The notes under the pieces are model-generated. The model was not told the origin of the DNA. It ran no database searches and saw only the letters and a program-made list of their open reading frames with translations. DNA of 64,000 bases from contig JAEOSR010000051.1 in NCBI GenBank assembly GCA_016840285.1, forward strand, positions 62,001-126,000, given 5' to 3'. The stretch comes from Candidatus Hodarchaeota archaeon. Its GTDB lineage: Archaea; Asgardarchaeota; Heimdallarchaeia; Hodarchaeales; Hodarchaeaceae. A program made the translations under genes and the position numbers. Below are positions 56,077 through 64,000 of the stretch, piece by piece (position 1 is the first letter of the stretch; every line of letters begins with the position of its first letter).

Positions 56077-57462
56077 ATGGTCACCCCTCCATGGCGAATC
56101 AATGAAATACTGGATAGAACAGAAAATGGTCCTGTGTGTCTAGAAAAAGATTTTGATCTTAAACTCCTTGTCCCTGAACTTAGGAGGGTTATCAAGGAGT
56201 ACGATATTGTTTTTGATCCAGCAATCCCAGTTCCACAGGACAACACTCTAGCAGATAGTCTTTGGAAAGCAGCAAAGGACTTATATCTAGAGATAGGAAC
56301 ATTATGCACGGATACTCATCGGAGAATTATATTTACCGAGGAAGAAATTAAAGAGGCTCTGGGAAACTTCCCAGGCAGGTTCACGCTCGGTTTTGGACGG
56401 GATTCTAAAGAGATATCCAGCAGAAAGATTGAAGATATTCGACGCCCTTTTTGCCTTTTCTCCCCTGATATCACTTGTGATGAAGATATCTTCGTCCCAA
56501 TGAGTATGGCATATCTACAGGAACCTCTAGCAAACGGTGTTTGTGCACCAATTCTGGATGAAATAGAAGGGATGCCCATTCGATCAGGCTATCCCTCAGA
56601 AGTGAAAGGCAGTGTTGCACATGCCATGATGTTTCGTGAGGCTGCTAGACGGGTGGGTCGTCCTGGTATTTTTCTGAAAAGTGTTGGAACTGCAGAATCT
56701 GATGCCGCTCAGATTGCCGCGAGTAATCCTGAATGGGGTGAACGATTGACTGATGGCCGCTTTGTAGCTTGCATCACAGAGCTCAAAATAGATAACTCAC
56801 TCTTAAACAAGATGGTGCACTTTCACACGTATGGGTGTTTTGTTGGCTGTCTTGCAGGGCCTATCCTTGGAGGGTACGCAGGCGGCCCAGAGGGAACAGC
56901 TATTGTTGGTATTGCTTATCATTTAATGGGATTACTTGTTAACCAAGCACACTTCATGAACTATTTTCCCTTCCACTTAAAACATACATGCAATACAATG
57001 CGGGAGCTTTTGTGGGTGATCTCTACAACCTACCAAGCCTTATCTCGGAATAGTAATTTCGTATCAATGTCAAATGGATTCGCTGCAGCTGGACCGTGTA
57101 CTGATATGGTCTTACGAGAGGCAGCAACTCATGGACTCGTATCAGTCGTTTCTGGAGCTAATCTGTGGGAGATGGCTGTTGCAAAGAATAGACATAAGAA
57201 TTATGCAACCCCAATGGAAGCAAAAATGGCCGCGGAAGTTGGAGCAGGAGCAGCAGTAGAGAAAATATCTCGTGCTGATGCAAATGAGCTGACACTAACT
57301 CTCTTAAAGACCTACGAAGAGAACATCGAAGATGCTCCCCTTGGAAAGAACTTTCGAGAATGTTATGATGTTCAAAAGGTCAAACCTTCCACAGAATATC
57401 AGAATCTTTATAGGAAGACACGCAAGGAACTCGAAGATATTGGTGTTCCATTCATCTATTAG
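56077..57462 (+). CDS. MtmB-like methyltransferase without pyrrolysine
   Basis: A 461-residue homologue of monomethylamine methyltransferase MtmB over its whole length. Shared landmarks are GTLCTDTHR, TLGFGRDSKE, GGYAGGPEGTAIV, AAGPCTDMVLREAA, MEAKMAAEV and GKNFRECYDV. In MtmB the sequence GRPG is followed four residues later by pyrrolysine 202. Here the same position is Lys201 in GRPGIFLKS, codon AAA (56677-56679), and no in-frame TAG exists. It therefore belongs to a non-Pyl branch, like the non-Pyl MttB relatives that demethylate quaternary amines. Its substrate is probably another methylated compound. It pairs with the corrinoid protein just upstream. Confidence 0.9.
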   Translation: MVTPPWRINEILDRTENGPVCLEKDFDLKLLVPELRRVIKEYDIVFDPAIPVPQDNTLADSLWKAAKDLYLEIGTLCTDTHRRIIFTEEEIKEALGNFPGRFTLGFGRDSKEISSRKIEDIRRPFCLFSPDITCDEDIFVPMSMAYLQEPLANGVCAPILDEIEGMPIRSGYPSEVKGSVAHAMMFREAARRVGRPGIFLKSVGTAESDAAQIAASNPEWGERLTDGRFVACITELKIDNSLLNKMVHFHTYGCFVGCLAGPILGGYAGGPEGTAIVGIAYHLMGLLVNQAHFMNYFPFHLKHTCNTMRELLWVISTTYQALSRNSNFVSMSNGFAAAGPCTDMVLREAATHGLVSVVSGANLWEMAVAKNRHKNYATPMEAKMAAEVGAGAAVEKISRADANELTLTLLKTYEENIEDAPLGKNFRECYDVQKVKPSTEYQNLYRKTRKELEDIGVPFIY

Positions 57463-57602
57463 AGCAATCTTCCTTAAAATCTAATTGTCCAAGAATTCTT
57501 GATTAAGTAGGAGCTGGGATCAAGATGTACCCAGGTATGTATGCTGTTGAAGAAAAAGAAAACTAAAGAAAAGGGGAAAAAACTTTCAGTTATTATTTTA
57601 GT

Positions 57603-58706
57603 TTATAATGGTAAATAGCGACGTATAGAAGCCACCACTAATTCAAAATCATCGAATTCAGCACTTCTAATAGGTTTTAATGTAAGTTTTTCCCTGTACA
57701 GTTGTTCAAATTGCTTTACTAGGTATTGACAGATAGCTTGAGTAATAAAATTTTTTTCTGTGACAATTAATACACAGGATACTTCGCGACCTCTAACCAT
57801 TATTATGTTTTTATCACCAAAGGATATCTGTTCAATTCCTTTTTCACTCTTTATAGCTATTCTTAGTGATATGTTTAAAGCACTAAAGAATCCCCCGACT
57901 AACTGCCAATCCTGTAACCCATAATCATCGTCTAAGTAAATAAATGATCTTGAAAAAATAACAAGATCACTATTTCGATCTATAATTATTACAGCTTCAA
58001 GACTGGAAGGTGTGAGAAAAAATATTGCTGGATCCTTTTTAATTATGTAATTCAAATATAGACCTCCGATTAAGAGGGGAATAAAATAGCTATATCCTGG
58101 AAGAGGTAATGAGAAAATAGTGTCAAGTAAAATCAATACTAAGAATGAAATCATAATGACTGAGACAATCAAGGAGGAGCGTACTGAAATAACTGTTCCT
58201 ACTCTTTCCTTAGCGATCTTTGAAACGTTAATTAATCGTTGAAGTGCACCAAAGACTATTAGAATTGAGCTAATTGAGAAAAAAAGGAAACCAAGAGGAT
58301 CAAAATTGAGTTTAATATATTCCGTTATTCGCAGGGTAAGAGTTGTTCCATTGATCAGGGCAGATGCCGTATTAACAGCACTTATTAGAAAAATCATGAC
58401 TATTGAAGAATATTTATATTTAAAATCAGGTAAAAAAAAGGAAAAACTAATTGTGAGTATACAAAGTTGAGCAAATACGAAACCAACCCGAAAGATAGTT
58501 TCAGTCAATGGATTTAATGTATGGGGTGTATTTAAAAGCGCAGTTAGCACCATTCCAGCGAAAAAAACTAGTGAAATGAATGATGCCACGGTAAGAAGCT
58601 TCATTTCAACTATTGGACTCTTTTTTGAAGCTTGAAATAGCATTATAGAAGGAAAAATGTAAGATACGAAAATCAGCACTGAGATAAAAAATTCTGAAAA
58701 TATCAT
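57603..58706 (-). CDS. Multi-pass membrane protein with longin- or roadblock-like C-terminal domain
   Basis: A 367-residue protein. The first 245 residues are about seven or eight hydrophobic helices (IFSEFFISVLIFVSYIF through SYFIPLLIGGLYLNYII). Residues about 255-367 are a soluble alpha/beta domain (EAVIIIDRNSDLVIFSRSF, LVGGFFSALNISLRIAI, NIIMVRGREVSCVLIVTEKN, QAICQYLVKQFEQLY). Its strand-helix order, with two antiparallel strands, a helix, three strands and a helix, fits longin/roadblock sensors. The N-terminal part resembles seven-helix sensor modules. It could bind a small GTPase or an unknown ligand at the membrane. The domain assignment is by pattern only. Confidence 0.65.
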   Translation of the reverse strand: MIFSEFFISVLIFVSYIFPSIMLFQASKKSPIVEMKLLTVASFISLVFFAGMVLTALLNTPHTLNPLTETIFRVGFVFAQLCILTISFSFFLPDFKYKYSSIVMIFLISAVNTASALINGTTLTLRITEYIKLNFDPLGFLFFSISSILIVFGALQRLINVSKIAKERVGTVISVRSSLIVSVIMISFLVLILLDTIFSLPLPGYSYFIPLLIGGLYLNYIIKKDPAIFFLTPSSLEAVIIIDRNSDLVIFSRSFIYLDDDYGLQDWQLVGGFFSALNISLRIAIKSEKGIEQISFGDKNIIMVRGREVSCVLIVTEKNFITQAICQYLVKQFEQLYREKLTLKPIRSAEFDDFELVVASIRRYLPL

Positions 58707-58850
58707 GATTAATCCTTATTTAATTTTCCCTAGTCAAGTTTTCCCTTAAAATGATTTCAATTTAGCCAGCAATTTATCTAAATTAAGATTTGTTTCAAAT
58801 TCTATCGCAACGTCAAGATCTTAGATTGAGCCCACGCCAAATTAAGTGAT

Positions 58851-59030
58851 TCACAGCTCTGCACGATGACTTCGAGTATATCGGGGGACAGGGTTAATCA
58901 TCTCTATTGTCTGTTTCATCAATTGACCAGGAGTAATGCCTCGCACAAAAAGGATTTTAATTTTTTCTACATTTTTCTTTGCGCGAAGAATATCCGCTGG
59001 ACTCAGATGTTCAGCTTGGGCACGATCCAT
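58851..59030 (-). CDS. Hypothetical small protein
   Basis: A 59-residue ORF from ATG 59030, ending with TGA at 58851-58853. AGGTG lies about 10 bases upstream and a TATA-like TTTAAAAA about 50 bases upstream. The sequence is convincingly protein-like (SPADILRAKKNVEKIKILFV, then RGITPGQLMKQTIEMINPVP) and basic. I do not recognise the family. The frame stays open for 18 codons upstream of the ATG without another start, so it could be a fragment of a longer ancestral gene. The rest of 58707-59197 shows no gene. Confidence 0.45.
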   Translation of the reverse strand: MDRAQAEHLSPADILRAKKNVEKIKILFVRGITPGQLMKQTIEMINPVPRYTRSHRAEL

Positions 59031-59197
59031 TATTGTGACACCTTGATTTGCTTCATATTCTAGAATCTGAGTTTTTAAATGTATCTAACTAATCCTCTGG
59101 TTGGATCAGTAGCTTCATTTTTGTTACGATACTTTGAGTAAATGCCTAAAACATTTGATTTATAACTTAGGACGAAGGTGAAGAGTCTGGTGATTTT

Positions 59198-60199
59198 ATG
59201 GATCTAAAAGGATTCGAGGAATATCTACAAGGACGAAAAATAGACACAGTCAAAATAACTGAAGCCATTGCTGTCGTCCAAGAGTTTAGTAAATTCATTT
59301 CTAAATCAATTGATGAGGCAACATATAACGATTTTCAAGATTATTCGGCTTATTTAATCAAAAATAACAAGAATACGTGGGATAATTATGTCACCATTTA
59401 TCGCTATGGATATTATAAGAAAAACAATCTCTTAATCATAGCTAGCATGGAAGTCATCGATGGTGGCGAAGTAATGGTAAATTTTTCCCAACGATTAATC
59501 GATAAATTTGGGGAAGAGGTACGGAATGATGTTTTTGGAGAGTTAGAGGTACCACCATTAGGTATCCACCCTAAAAGCAAACCAACACTCACTAAAGAAT
59601 TAATTGAGAGATTTCTTGAAAAAGTTGATCGAAATAAATGTGTCGAATTCCTCGCAAACGGACTCAGAGATAAATATCCAGACTCATACAAGTCAGCAAG
59701 AGATAAGTATCTGAAAGCACAGAATATTGACGAATTCTTAAAGATAAAACGACAAGACTTCATCAATACGTTGAAAACCCATCACGAAGAGGAGACGCTG
59801 TTTTTTACCCAGGAGATAAATACTCGAGTGATTGAATACGTGAAAAGTCAAAAGGGAATGACTGAGGCAGGCATTCGAGAAGGGAATAAAGTCATAATGA
59901 CGAAGATTCCGTACATGACAAAACAATATCTAAATGCAACCGATGCACGGGAAAAGAAATATTATTACTGTCATTGTCCGTGGGTTAGAGAAGCATTATT
60001 AGAGGAGAGTCAACCTATTGATCCAATATTTTGCAATTGTAGTGGTGGGTACTATAAAAACTTCTGGGAGGCAGTCTTGGGTCAACCTGTGAAGGTGGAG
60101 TTATTGGAGTCGGTTCTAAACGGGGATTCAAAGTGTAAATTCGCCTTACACTTACCCCAAGAGATTATAGACGTGGTAGAGAAGCGAGTAGAGAATTAG
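59198..60199 (+). CDS. Cysteine-rich protein, V4R-like C-terminal region
   Basis: A 333-residue protein. Residues 1-200 are mixed helices with many charged residues (SKFISKSIDEATYNDFQDY, FLANGLRDKYPDSY). The C-terminal part (about 245-333) carries YYYCHCPWVREALL, FCNCSGGYYKNFWEAV and LNGDSKCKFALHLP. This is the terminal GDxxCxF form of 4-vinyl-reductase-like (V4R) and ATC-hydrolase-like ligand-binding domains. Similar ends occur in the TAG-interrupted gene at 16653-17183. The cysteines may bind metal or haem-like ligands. It opens a plus-strand run of four genes. Confidence 0.65.
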   Translation: MDLKGFEEYLQGRKIDTVKITEAIAVVQEFSKFISKSIDEATYNDFQDYSAYLIKNNKNTWDNYVTIYRYGYYKKNNLLIIASMEVIDGGEVMVNFSQRLIDKFGEEVRNDVFGELEVPPLGIHPKSKPTLTKELIERFLEKVDRNKCVEFLANGLRDKYPDSYKSARDKYLKAQNIDEFLKIKRQDFINTLKTHHEEETLFFTQEINTRVIEYVKSQKGMTEAGIREGNKVIMTKIPYMTKQYLNATDAREKKYYYCHCPWVREALLEESQPIDPIFCNCSGGYYKNFWEAVLGQPVKVELLESVLNGDSKCKFALHLPQEIIDVVEKRVEN

Positions 60200-60313
60200 C
60201 TTTATGTATACCAATTACGTGGATAGGTATAGTAATTATTATCGGATGTGTCAACGAATTGTAGGTGAGTTGATCTTCTAAGATAATTATACCAGAAAAT
60301 TGAGATGCTTTAG

Positions 60314-61351
60314 ATGAATGAACCAAATGTTTACGAGTTAAAACAAACGTTTCTTTCATTGGCTGGCCGTGGAGACCCGTGGAGTGTTTTGACACGACAG
60401 AGAAAGAACATATTAAGGGCAATGTATGATGGTTTATCCTTTGAGAAAATAGCTGAAATATTCCAGATTTCCATTAATCAATTAATCGCCGAAATTAAGC
60501 CGTTAGAAGAAGCAAATCTTGCAAAAAAGGAGAATGAACATACCTACATGCCAACATTCTTTATTGCAGGTAAGTCTGAAACAAAGATCATTTATGAAAC
60601 TTCAAAGGGAACAGGAAATATTCTTGCTGAAGTCCTGTTATCGAAATGGTATAATATTGAGGAGATATACTCAAAGCTTTCAATCAGTCAGGTCTATCCT
60701 TTGAAAAATCAGGCATTTATGCTAATTGGGTCAAGAATATTTGATATAGGTCTTCTTGGAGCGTTATCAGAAGATAAGACGCTTCTTGAGCCTGCACCGA
60801 AACGGTCAAGTCCCGAAAAACCAGATGCACGCTACTATTTCTGGATGGTAGAAGGTGATCTTGAACACCTTGGAAAATATGGACAGGAAGCAATCACAGT
60901 ACCATGGCCCAACTGGTACCTCCTCACTTTCGGGCAAAGCTGGATCCAAAAAAATAGGAATGAAATAAGAGATACCTTTGAGAAGAAATGTGTTGAAATG
61001 ATAGATTCAGGTCTACTAAAAAGTCCTGAATCTCTTGCAGAGGAACTTGAAGTTCCCTTTCTGAATAAGGATGATTCTCTTTTATGGAGTGATCTTACAA
61101 ATCAGTTATCAAAAGAATTATTGAAGACGGTCAAAGAGCAGAAAGATAGTTTTAAAGAGTTTTACAACACGTTAAAAGCAAGTACATACGCTTCTAATAG
61201 CTTTGGAGAATTTTTTTGCTGGTATATCCATCTTGCTTATGTATGGGCAATTGATAATCTTGTTCAAAGGGGTTTGATAATGATTCCCCCAAAATATTTC
61301 AGTTCTATTATAATGTACAGAGAAGGTCAGGAAGGCCTACTGGTAACATGA
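60314..61351 (+). CDS. Hypothetical protein with N-terminal HTH-like segment
   Basis: A 345-residue protein. Residues about 27-70 (RQRKNILRAMYDGLSFEKIAEIFQISINQLIAE) have the spacing of a sigma/LuxR-like helix-turn-helix. The remainder is mostly helical, with tryptophan-rich stretches (VPWPNWYLLTFGQSW; FFCWYIHLAYVWAIDNL). No enzyme motif is visible. It is followed after 24 bp by an MBL-fold gene. The helix-turn-helix could be a regulator part of a ligand sensor. Confidence 0.55.
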   Translation: MNEPNVYELKQTFLSLAGRGDPWSVLTRQRKNILRAMYDGLSFEKIAEIFQISINQLIAEIKPLEEANLAKKENEHTYMPTFFIAGKSETKIIYETSKGTGNILAEVLLSKWYNIEEIYSKLSISQVYPLKNQAFMLIGSRIFDIGLLGALSEDKTLLEPAPKRSSPEKPDARYYFWMVEGDLEHLGKYGQEAITVPWPNWYLLTFGQSWIQKNRNEIRDTFEKKCVEMIDSGLLKSPESLAEELEVPFLNKDDSLLWSDLTNQLSKELLKTVKEQKDSFKEFYNTLKASTYASNSFGEFFCWYIHLAYVWAIDNLVQRGLIMIPPKYFSSIIMYREGQEGLLVT

Positions 61352-61375
61352 GAACATATCGATATTATAATATGT

Positions 61376-62152
61376 TTGGTATTTTCAGGATTGGAGTACA
61401 ATCAGATCGCTTCAAATGTAATAACAACATCTCCAAAGACCATTGATGAACTGACGGGGATAGATCCTTCAGAAACCGTTGCATTGACTTGTATCAACCT
61501 ACCAAAGGCGTTAATAATTGTTGAATGTGGGGCTAATAGCGAAAAGGCAAAAGAATTTCGTCGTCGTATGGAGCATCAATACAACAGAAAGATGTCACAT
61601 TTACTCTTAACTCATGCCCATTGGGACCATTCGGATGCGTTGAACGCTTTTCAGGATGTAACAGTAGTTATATCGAAGAAGGGAGCAACTAAAATCAAGG
61701 CTGATGTCAAAGTAGCAGAGACTTTTACAATTGGATCTGAAGGAAAGGAAGTTCTTTTCCAAGTATCAGAAGGACATTCACCAGACTCGGCGTATGTGTA
61801 TTATCCTTCAGATAAGGTGTTGATCACTGGGGATAATCTCCTCTCCTGTTATGCTCAAGTGTTTTCAAATGGCAAAATAGTGTTAGAGCTCTATCGATCT
61901 TGGGAATCATTAGATGTGAAACATATCATTCCAGGACATGGATTCGTGGTAAATAAGGACTATTTGATCAATGTGAGAACCTATTTTGATGACTTAATTG
62001 AAGTTCTAACCGAATTAAAATCTCAAGGGTTGACCATTAATCAGGTGCTTAAACATGCTGATCTGCCTGAATATTGCTATAAAAATCATTCTAAATGGAA
62101 AGAAGGAGGTAAACGACATACTGGCTGGCTTAACAGCGGAATTAAGTATTGA
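61376..62152 (+). CDS. Metallo-beta-lactamase-fold hydrolase
   Basis: A 258-residue MBL hydrolase starting at TTG. Metal ligands are H80, H82, D84 and H85 in LLTHAHWDHSDA, followed by the GHSPDSAYVY histidine, the bridging aspartate in VLITGDNLLS, and the final histidine in IIPGHGFVV. The middle resembles thioesterase or glyoxalase II-like proteins. The substrate is not shown. It is the third gene in the run from 59198 to 62867. Confidence 0.9.
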   Translation: MVFSGLEYNQIASNVITTSPKTIDELTGIDPSETVALTCINLPKALIIVECGANSEKAKEFRRRMEHQYNRKMSHLLLTHAHWDHSDALNAFQDVTVVISKKGATKIKADVKVAETFTIGSEGKEVLFQVSEGHSPDSAYVYYPSDKVLITGDNLLSCYAQVFSNGKIVLELYRSWESLDVKHIIPGHGFVVNKDYLINVRTYFDDLIEVLTELKSQGLTINQVLKHADLPEYCYKNHSKWKEGGKRHTGWLNSGIKY

Positions 62153-62219
62153 TATAGGCATGTATAATAATTCTTTTAAGCTGACGGTTTAGTAAAAAAC
62201 TAAATCGTAATCCGAGAAA

Positions 62220-62867
62220 ATGAAAGGGATTGGAAGAACCATGGAATTTGTTTCACGAGCCACACCTTTATACGAATTTTTACGGTATTGTAACAATACC
62301 AACATGGAAAGAAAAATACTTGATTGTGGAGCTGGAGGAAGACAACCACCTTTGTATTTATTCTACCAATATGGCTATAAAACTTTTGGAATAGATATCA
62401 GTGAGTATGCAATCAAGAATGCAGAAGATTTCTGTAAGACAAATAACCAGAATATAGATCTAAACATCAATTTGGGTGATATGAGAAGAATAGATTTTGA
62501 AGATGGAAGTTTTCCATTTGTGTATTCCTACAATACAATCATGCATATGTCAAAGAAAGACATCAATAAAGCGATGAAAGAAATAGAAAGGATTCTCGCA
62601 CCAAATGGGTTGTGCTTCGTGAATTTTGGTTCAGAAGATTCAAAGATTGGTGATAGAGGGGAGAAGATCGGTAAGGGAGAATACGCGTTACCTATTGGGG
62701 ATAATGAAACAGCTCTCCATTCTTTTCACACAGATGATGAGGCCGATGCGTATTTTTCAAATTTTGAACTTCTCCATAAAGAAAAGGGCATGTTCTATCG
62801 ATATGAAAAAGGAAAAGTGGATTTTATCCTCGGTGAAATAAATTATATTGGAAAAAAGCTTTATTGA
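62220..62867 (+). CDS. Class I SAM-dependent methyltransferase
   Basis: A 215-residue methyltransferase. Motif I is KILDCGAGGRQPPLYLFYQYG (about 32-52), motif II FGIDISEYAI, then GDMRRIDFEDGSFPFVYSYNTIMHM with the DGSF and post-motif aspartates. The final segment RYEKGKVDFILGEI is a beta pair. A methyl-transfer role on a small molecule is likely. It ends overlapping the converging gene on the minus strand by 7 bp. Confidence 0.85.
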   Translation: MKGIGRTMEFVSRATPLYEFLRYCNNTNMERKILDCGAGGRQPPLYLFYQYGYKTFGIDISEYAIKNAEDFCKTNNQNIDLNINLGDMRRIDFEDGSFPFVYSYNTIMHMSKKDINKAMKEIERILAPNGLCFVNFGSEDSKIGDRGEKIGKGEYALPIGDNETALHSFHTDDEADAYFSNFELLHKEKGMFYRYEKGKVDFILGEINYIGKKLY

Positions 62868-63946
62868 CTAAAAAATATCTGAAATTCATCGCTGAGGGGA
62901 ATGTTTTTTAGATAAAGCAAGTATCTAACAAAGAAGATAGAGAGTGCGTCGCTGAATGAACTTTCATTTACTACAGAAAACATTTCATCCTTGTTTGAAT
63001 AGCGTTCAAAGAATTTCACCGCAACTTGATAGGGGGAAAGATTTAGAGTGGCTTTAAGGCTTGGTAAGCCAAGATGTTCCATGACTGGAATAAGTTTTTT
63101 TTCATGGGAAAATAACACAAAAAGTATAGCCGTATTGGTTGCGAAATTAATTAGGGGCTTTCTTCCTGGTGTTGGATTGAAAAGTAATTTGAGATTGTGT
63201 GCTGTAGGATTATTACGTAGAAAAGTTAGGAAATCCAGAACCTCTGGTATCTCTGTTAACTCAGTGAAATCAAACCTCGATTTAATTGCTGAACTCCACC
63301 ATGACAAGAAAGTTTCTGGCTTAAGATTTAAAGCTAGAAACCAATTCCAATCTTTTTTGAAGAGATGTCTGTGTGAAAGGTAGGTATCCCCTACCAATAC
63401 AAAAAACTCTTCTAAAACCTCATCACTACCAAAGTGACGTAAGAGAGCGGGAGGATACACAAAAGAAGGATACAGCACATTATATGAATTATTGATTACT
63501 CCATTGACTGACGACCAAGTATGTTTCAACAGCTCATCAGTTGGTTGTATAAAATCGTATAGTCTTGTTGCTTTGTTCATATAACAAGAATCAAAAAGTT
63601 GATTCAGTCCAGCATCATCAGCGCGTTTTAATGTGACACGGATAGTCTCAGGGGTAATTTCTTTGTTTCCAAGAAAGATGTTCCAAGAATTCATGAAATC
63701 ATCAGGATTCAAAGATTGGGGAGCTCTGAATATTCGTTCCTCCAAAGAATAAAATCTTTTTCCTTTTTCTTTGAACTCATCTTTGACCACTTCTTTTGCC
63801 TGAGTGAAAAAATGGATGATATCATTACTCTTTAGAGGAGCCTTAATTGCTGCAAGATTAGCATCATCTAGTGAAACAACATCATTGGAGCCTCCACGAA
63901 ATCCCGCCTTTCTGATGTGTTTTAATTCATCTGCAGAGAGCGTCAT
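62861..63946 (-). CDS. Hypothetical protein
   Basis: I do not recognise this 361-residue protein. It is helical and soluble, with no signal peptide. Landmarks are DIIHFFTQAKEVVKDEF, WNWFLALNLKPETFLSWWSSAI and a C-terminal FFVRYLLYLKNIPL. Aromatic residues are frequent. It converges with the methyltransferase gene, sharing its last bases. The window ends 54 bp past its start, where I see nothing further. Confidence 0.55.
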   Translation of the reverse strand: MTLSADELKHIRKAGFRGGSNDVVSLDDANLAAIKAPLKSNDIIHFFTQAKEVVKDEFKEKGKRFYSLEERIFRAPQSLNPDDFMNSWNIFLGNKEITPETIRVTLKRADDAGLNQLFDSCYMNKATRLYDFIQPTDELLKHTWSSVNGVINNSYNVLYPSFVYPPALLRHFGSDEVLEEFFVLVGDTYLSHRHLFKKDWNWFLALNLKPETFLSWWSSAIKSRFDFTELTEIPEVLDFLTFLRNNPTAHNLKLLFNPTPGRKPLINFATNTAILFVLFSHEKKLIPVMEHLGLPSLKATLNLSPYQVAVKFFERYSNKDEMFSVVNESSFSDALSIFFVRYLLYLKNIPLSDEFQIFFSQ

Positions 63947-64000
63947 AAGAAATAGAGCATGCCACGATACTTTCTCATAATCCTCCCTCTCTTTGTTAAT

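Noticed and set aside
57524..57565. Twelve-codon ORF with an upstream AGGAG after the MtmB-like gene
   Set aside because: Too short to support; its frame runs into A-rich DNA and no conservation can be judged.
58866..59063. 65-codon plus-strand ORF in the 58.8-59.1 kb gap
   Set aside because: It is antisense to the better-supported 59-codon minus-strand ORF and has poor protein character.
1..64000. tRNA, rRNA or other structural RNA genes
   Set aside because: I scanned for T-arm GTTCRANNC patterns and found only matches inside coding genes; no cloverleaf could be built by eye.

Overview
This window reads as a chromosomal segment of an Asgard archaeon (Asgardarchaeota/Promethearchaeota); the exact lineage is not decidable from it. 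The evidence is a full-length eukaryote-like actin (3580-4722), a Ras/Rab-type small GTPase (35062-35634), a roadblock-type protein and a candidate membrane-anchored longin-like protein, a GT22 mannosyltransferase of the Alg9/PIG-B type, and standard archaeal genes: family B DNA polymerase, type II archaeal GAPDH, inositol-phosphate synthase and a UPF0282 metallohydrolase. The DNA is AT-rich, GTG and TTG starts are frequent, and TATA-like boxes plus oligo-T tracts serve as archaeal promoters and terminators. No rRNA, tRNA or CRISPR array was recognised.
Layout. 1-3400: a divergent redoxin/ArsR pair around a perfect palindrome, a methyltransferase, a decayed IS605-type TnpB tail and a broken ICMT-like gene. 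3500-8800: actin, a small CxxC membrane protein, two copies of a 90-bp repeat, a C_GCAxxG_C_C redox protein and a tandem MscS pair. 8800-14400: a truncated surface protein, a MoxR-VWA operon, two HAD phosphatases (one interrupted by TAG), small membrane proteins and a nitroreductase. 14500-23300: a B12-type radical SAM enzyme, a DinB-like protein, a DUF6125/ATC-hydrolase-like gene with two in-frame TAGs, an MFS transporter fused to a PhoU-like domain, and PolB. 23400-29250: a 1951-residue alpha-2-macroglobulin-like surface protein with an intact thioester motif. 29400-39600: hypothetical proteins, inositol-phosphate synthase with acylphosphatase, a zinc-ribbon protein, the small GTPase, a roadblock-like protein, and GAPDH with two paralogous winged-helix proteins. 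39800-50300: a GalT-like protein, an RtcB-like protein, GT22, an ABC exporter pair, TetR, DUF998, a second DinB, a methyltransferase and an HD hydrolase. 50300-52450: a three-gene ParA cassette with repeated sites at its promoter. 52600-57500: UPF0282, a collapsed solute-binding-protein gene, a frameshifted Gfo/Idh gene, and a corrinoid protein next to an MtmB-like methyltransferase that carries lysine where MtmB has pyrrolysine. 57600-64000: a multi-pass membrane protein with a longin-like tail, a small ORF, and a run of four plus-strand genes (cysteine-rich, HTH-like, MBL-fold and methyltransferase).
How the genes work together. The corrinoid protein and MtmB-like enzyme form a probable methyl-transfer unit. 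The actin, GTPase, roadblock and longin-like genes belong to the Asgard set related to eukaryotic cytoskeleton and membrane regulation. The window is unusually rich in gene relics, at least seven. In two of them the three interrupting codons are TAG at positions where tryptophan is expected from recalled relatives.
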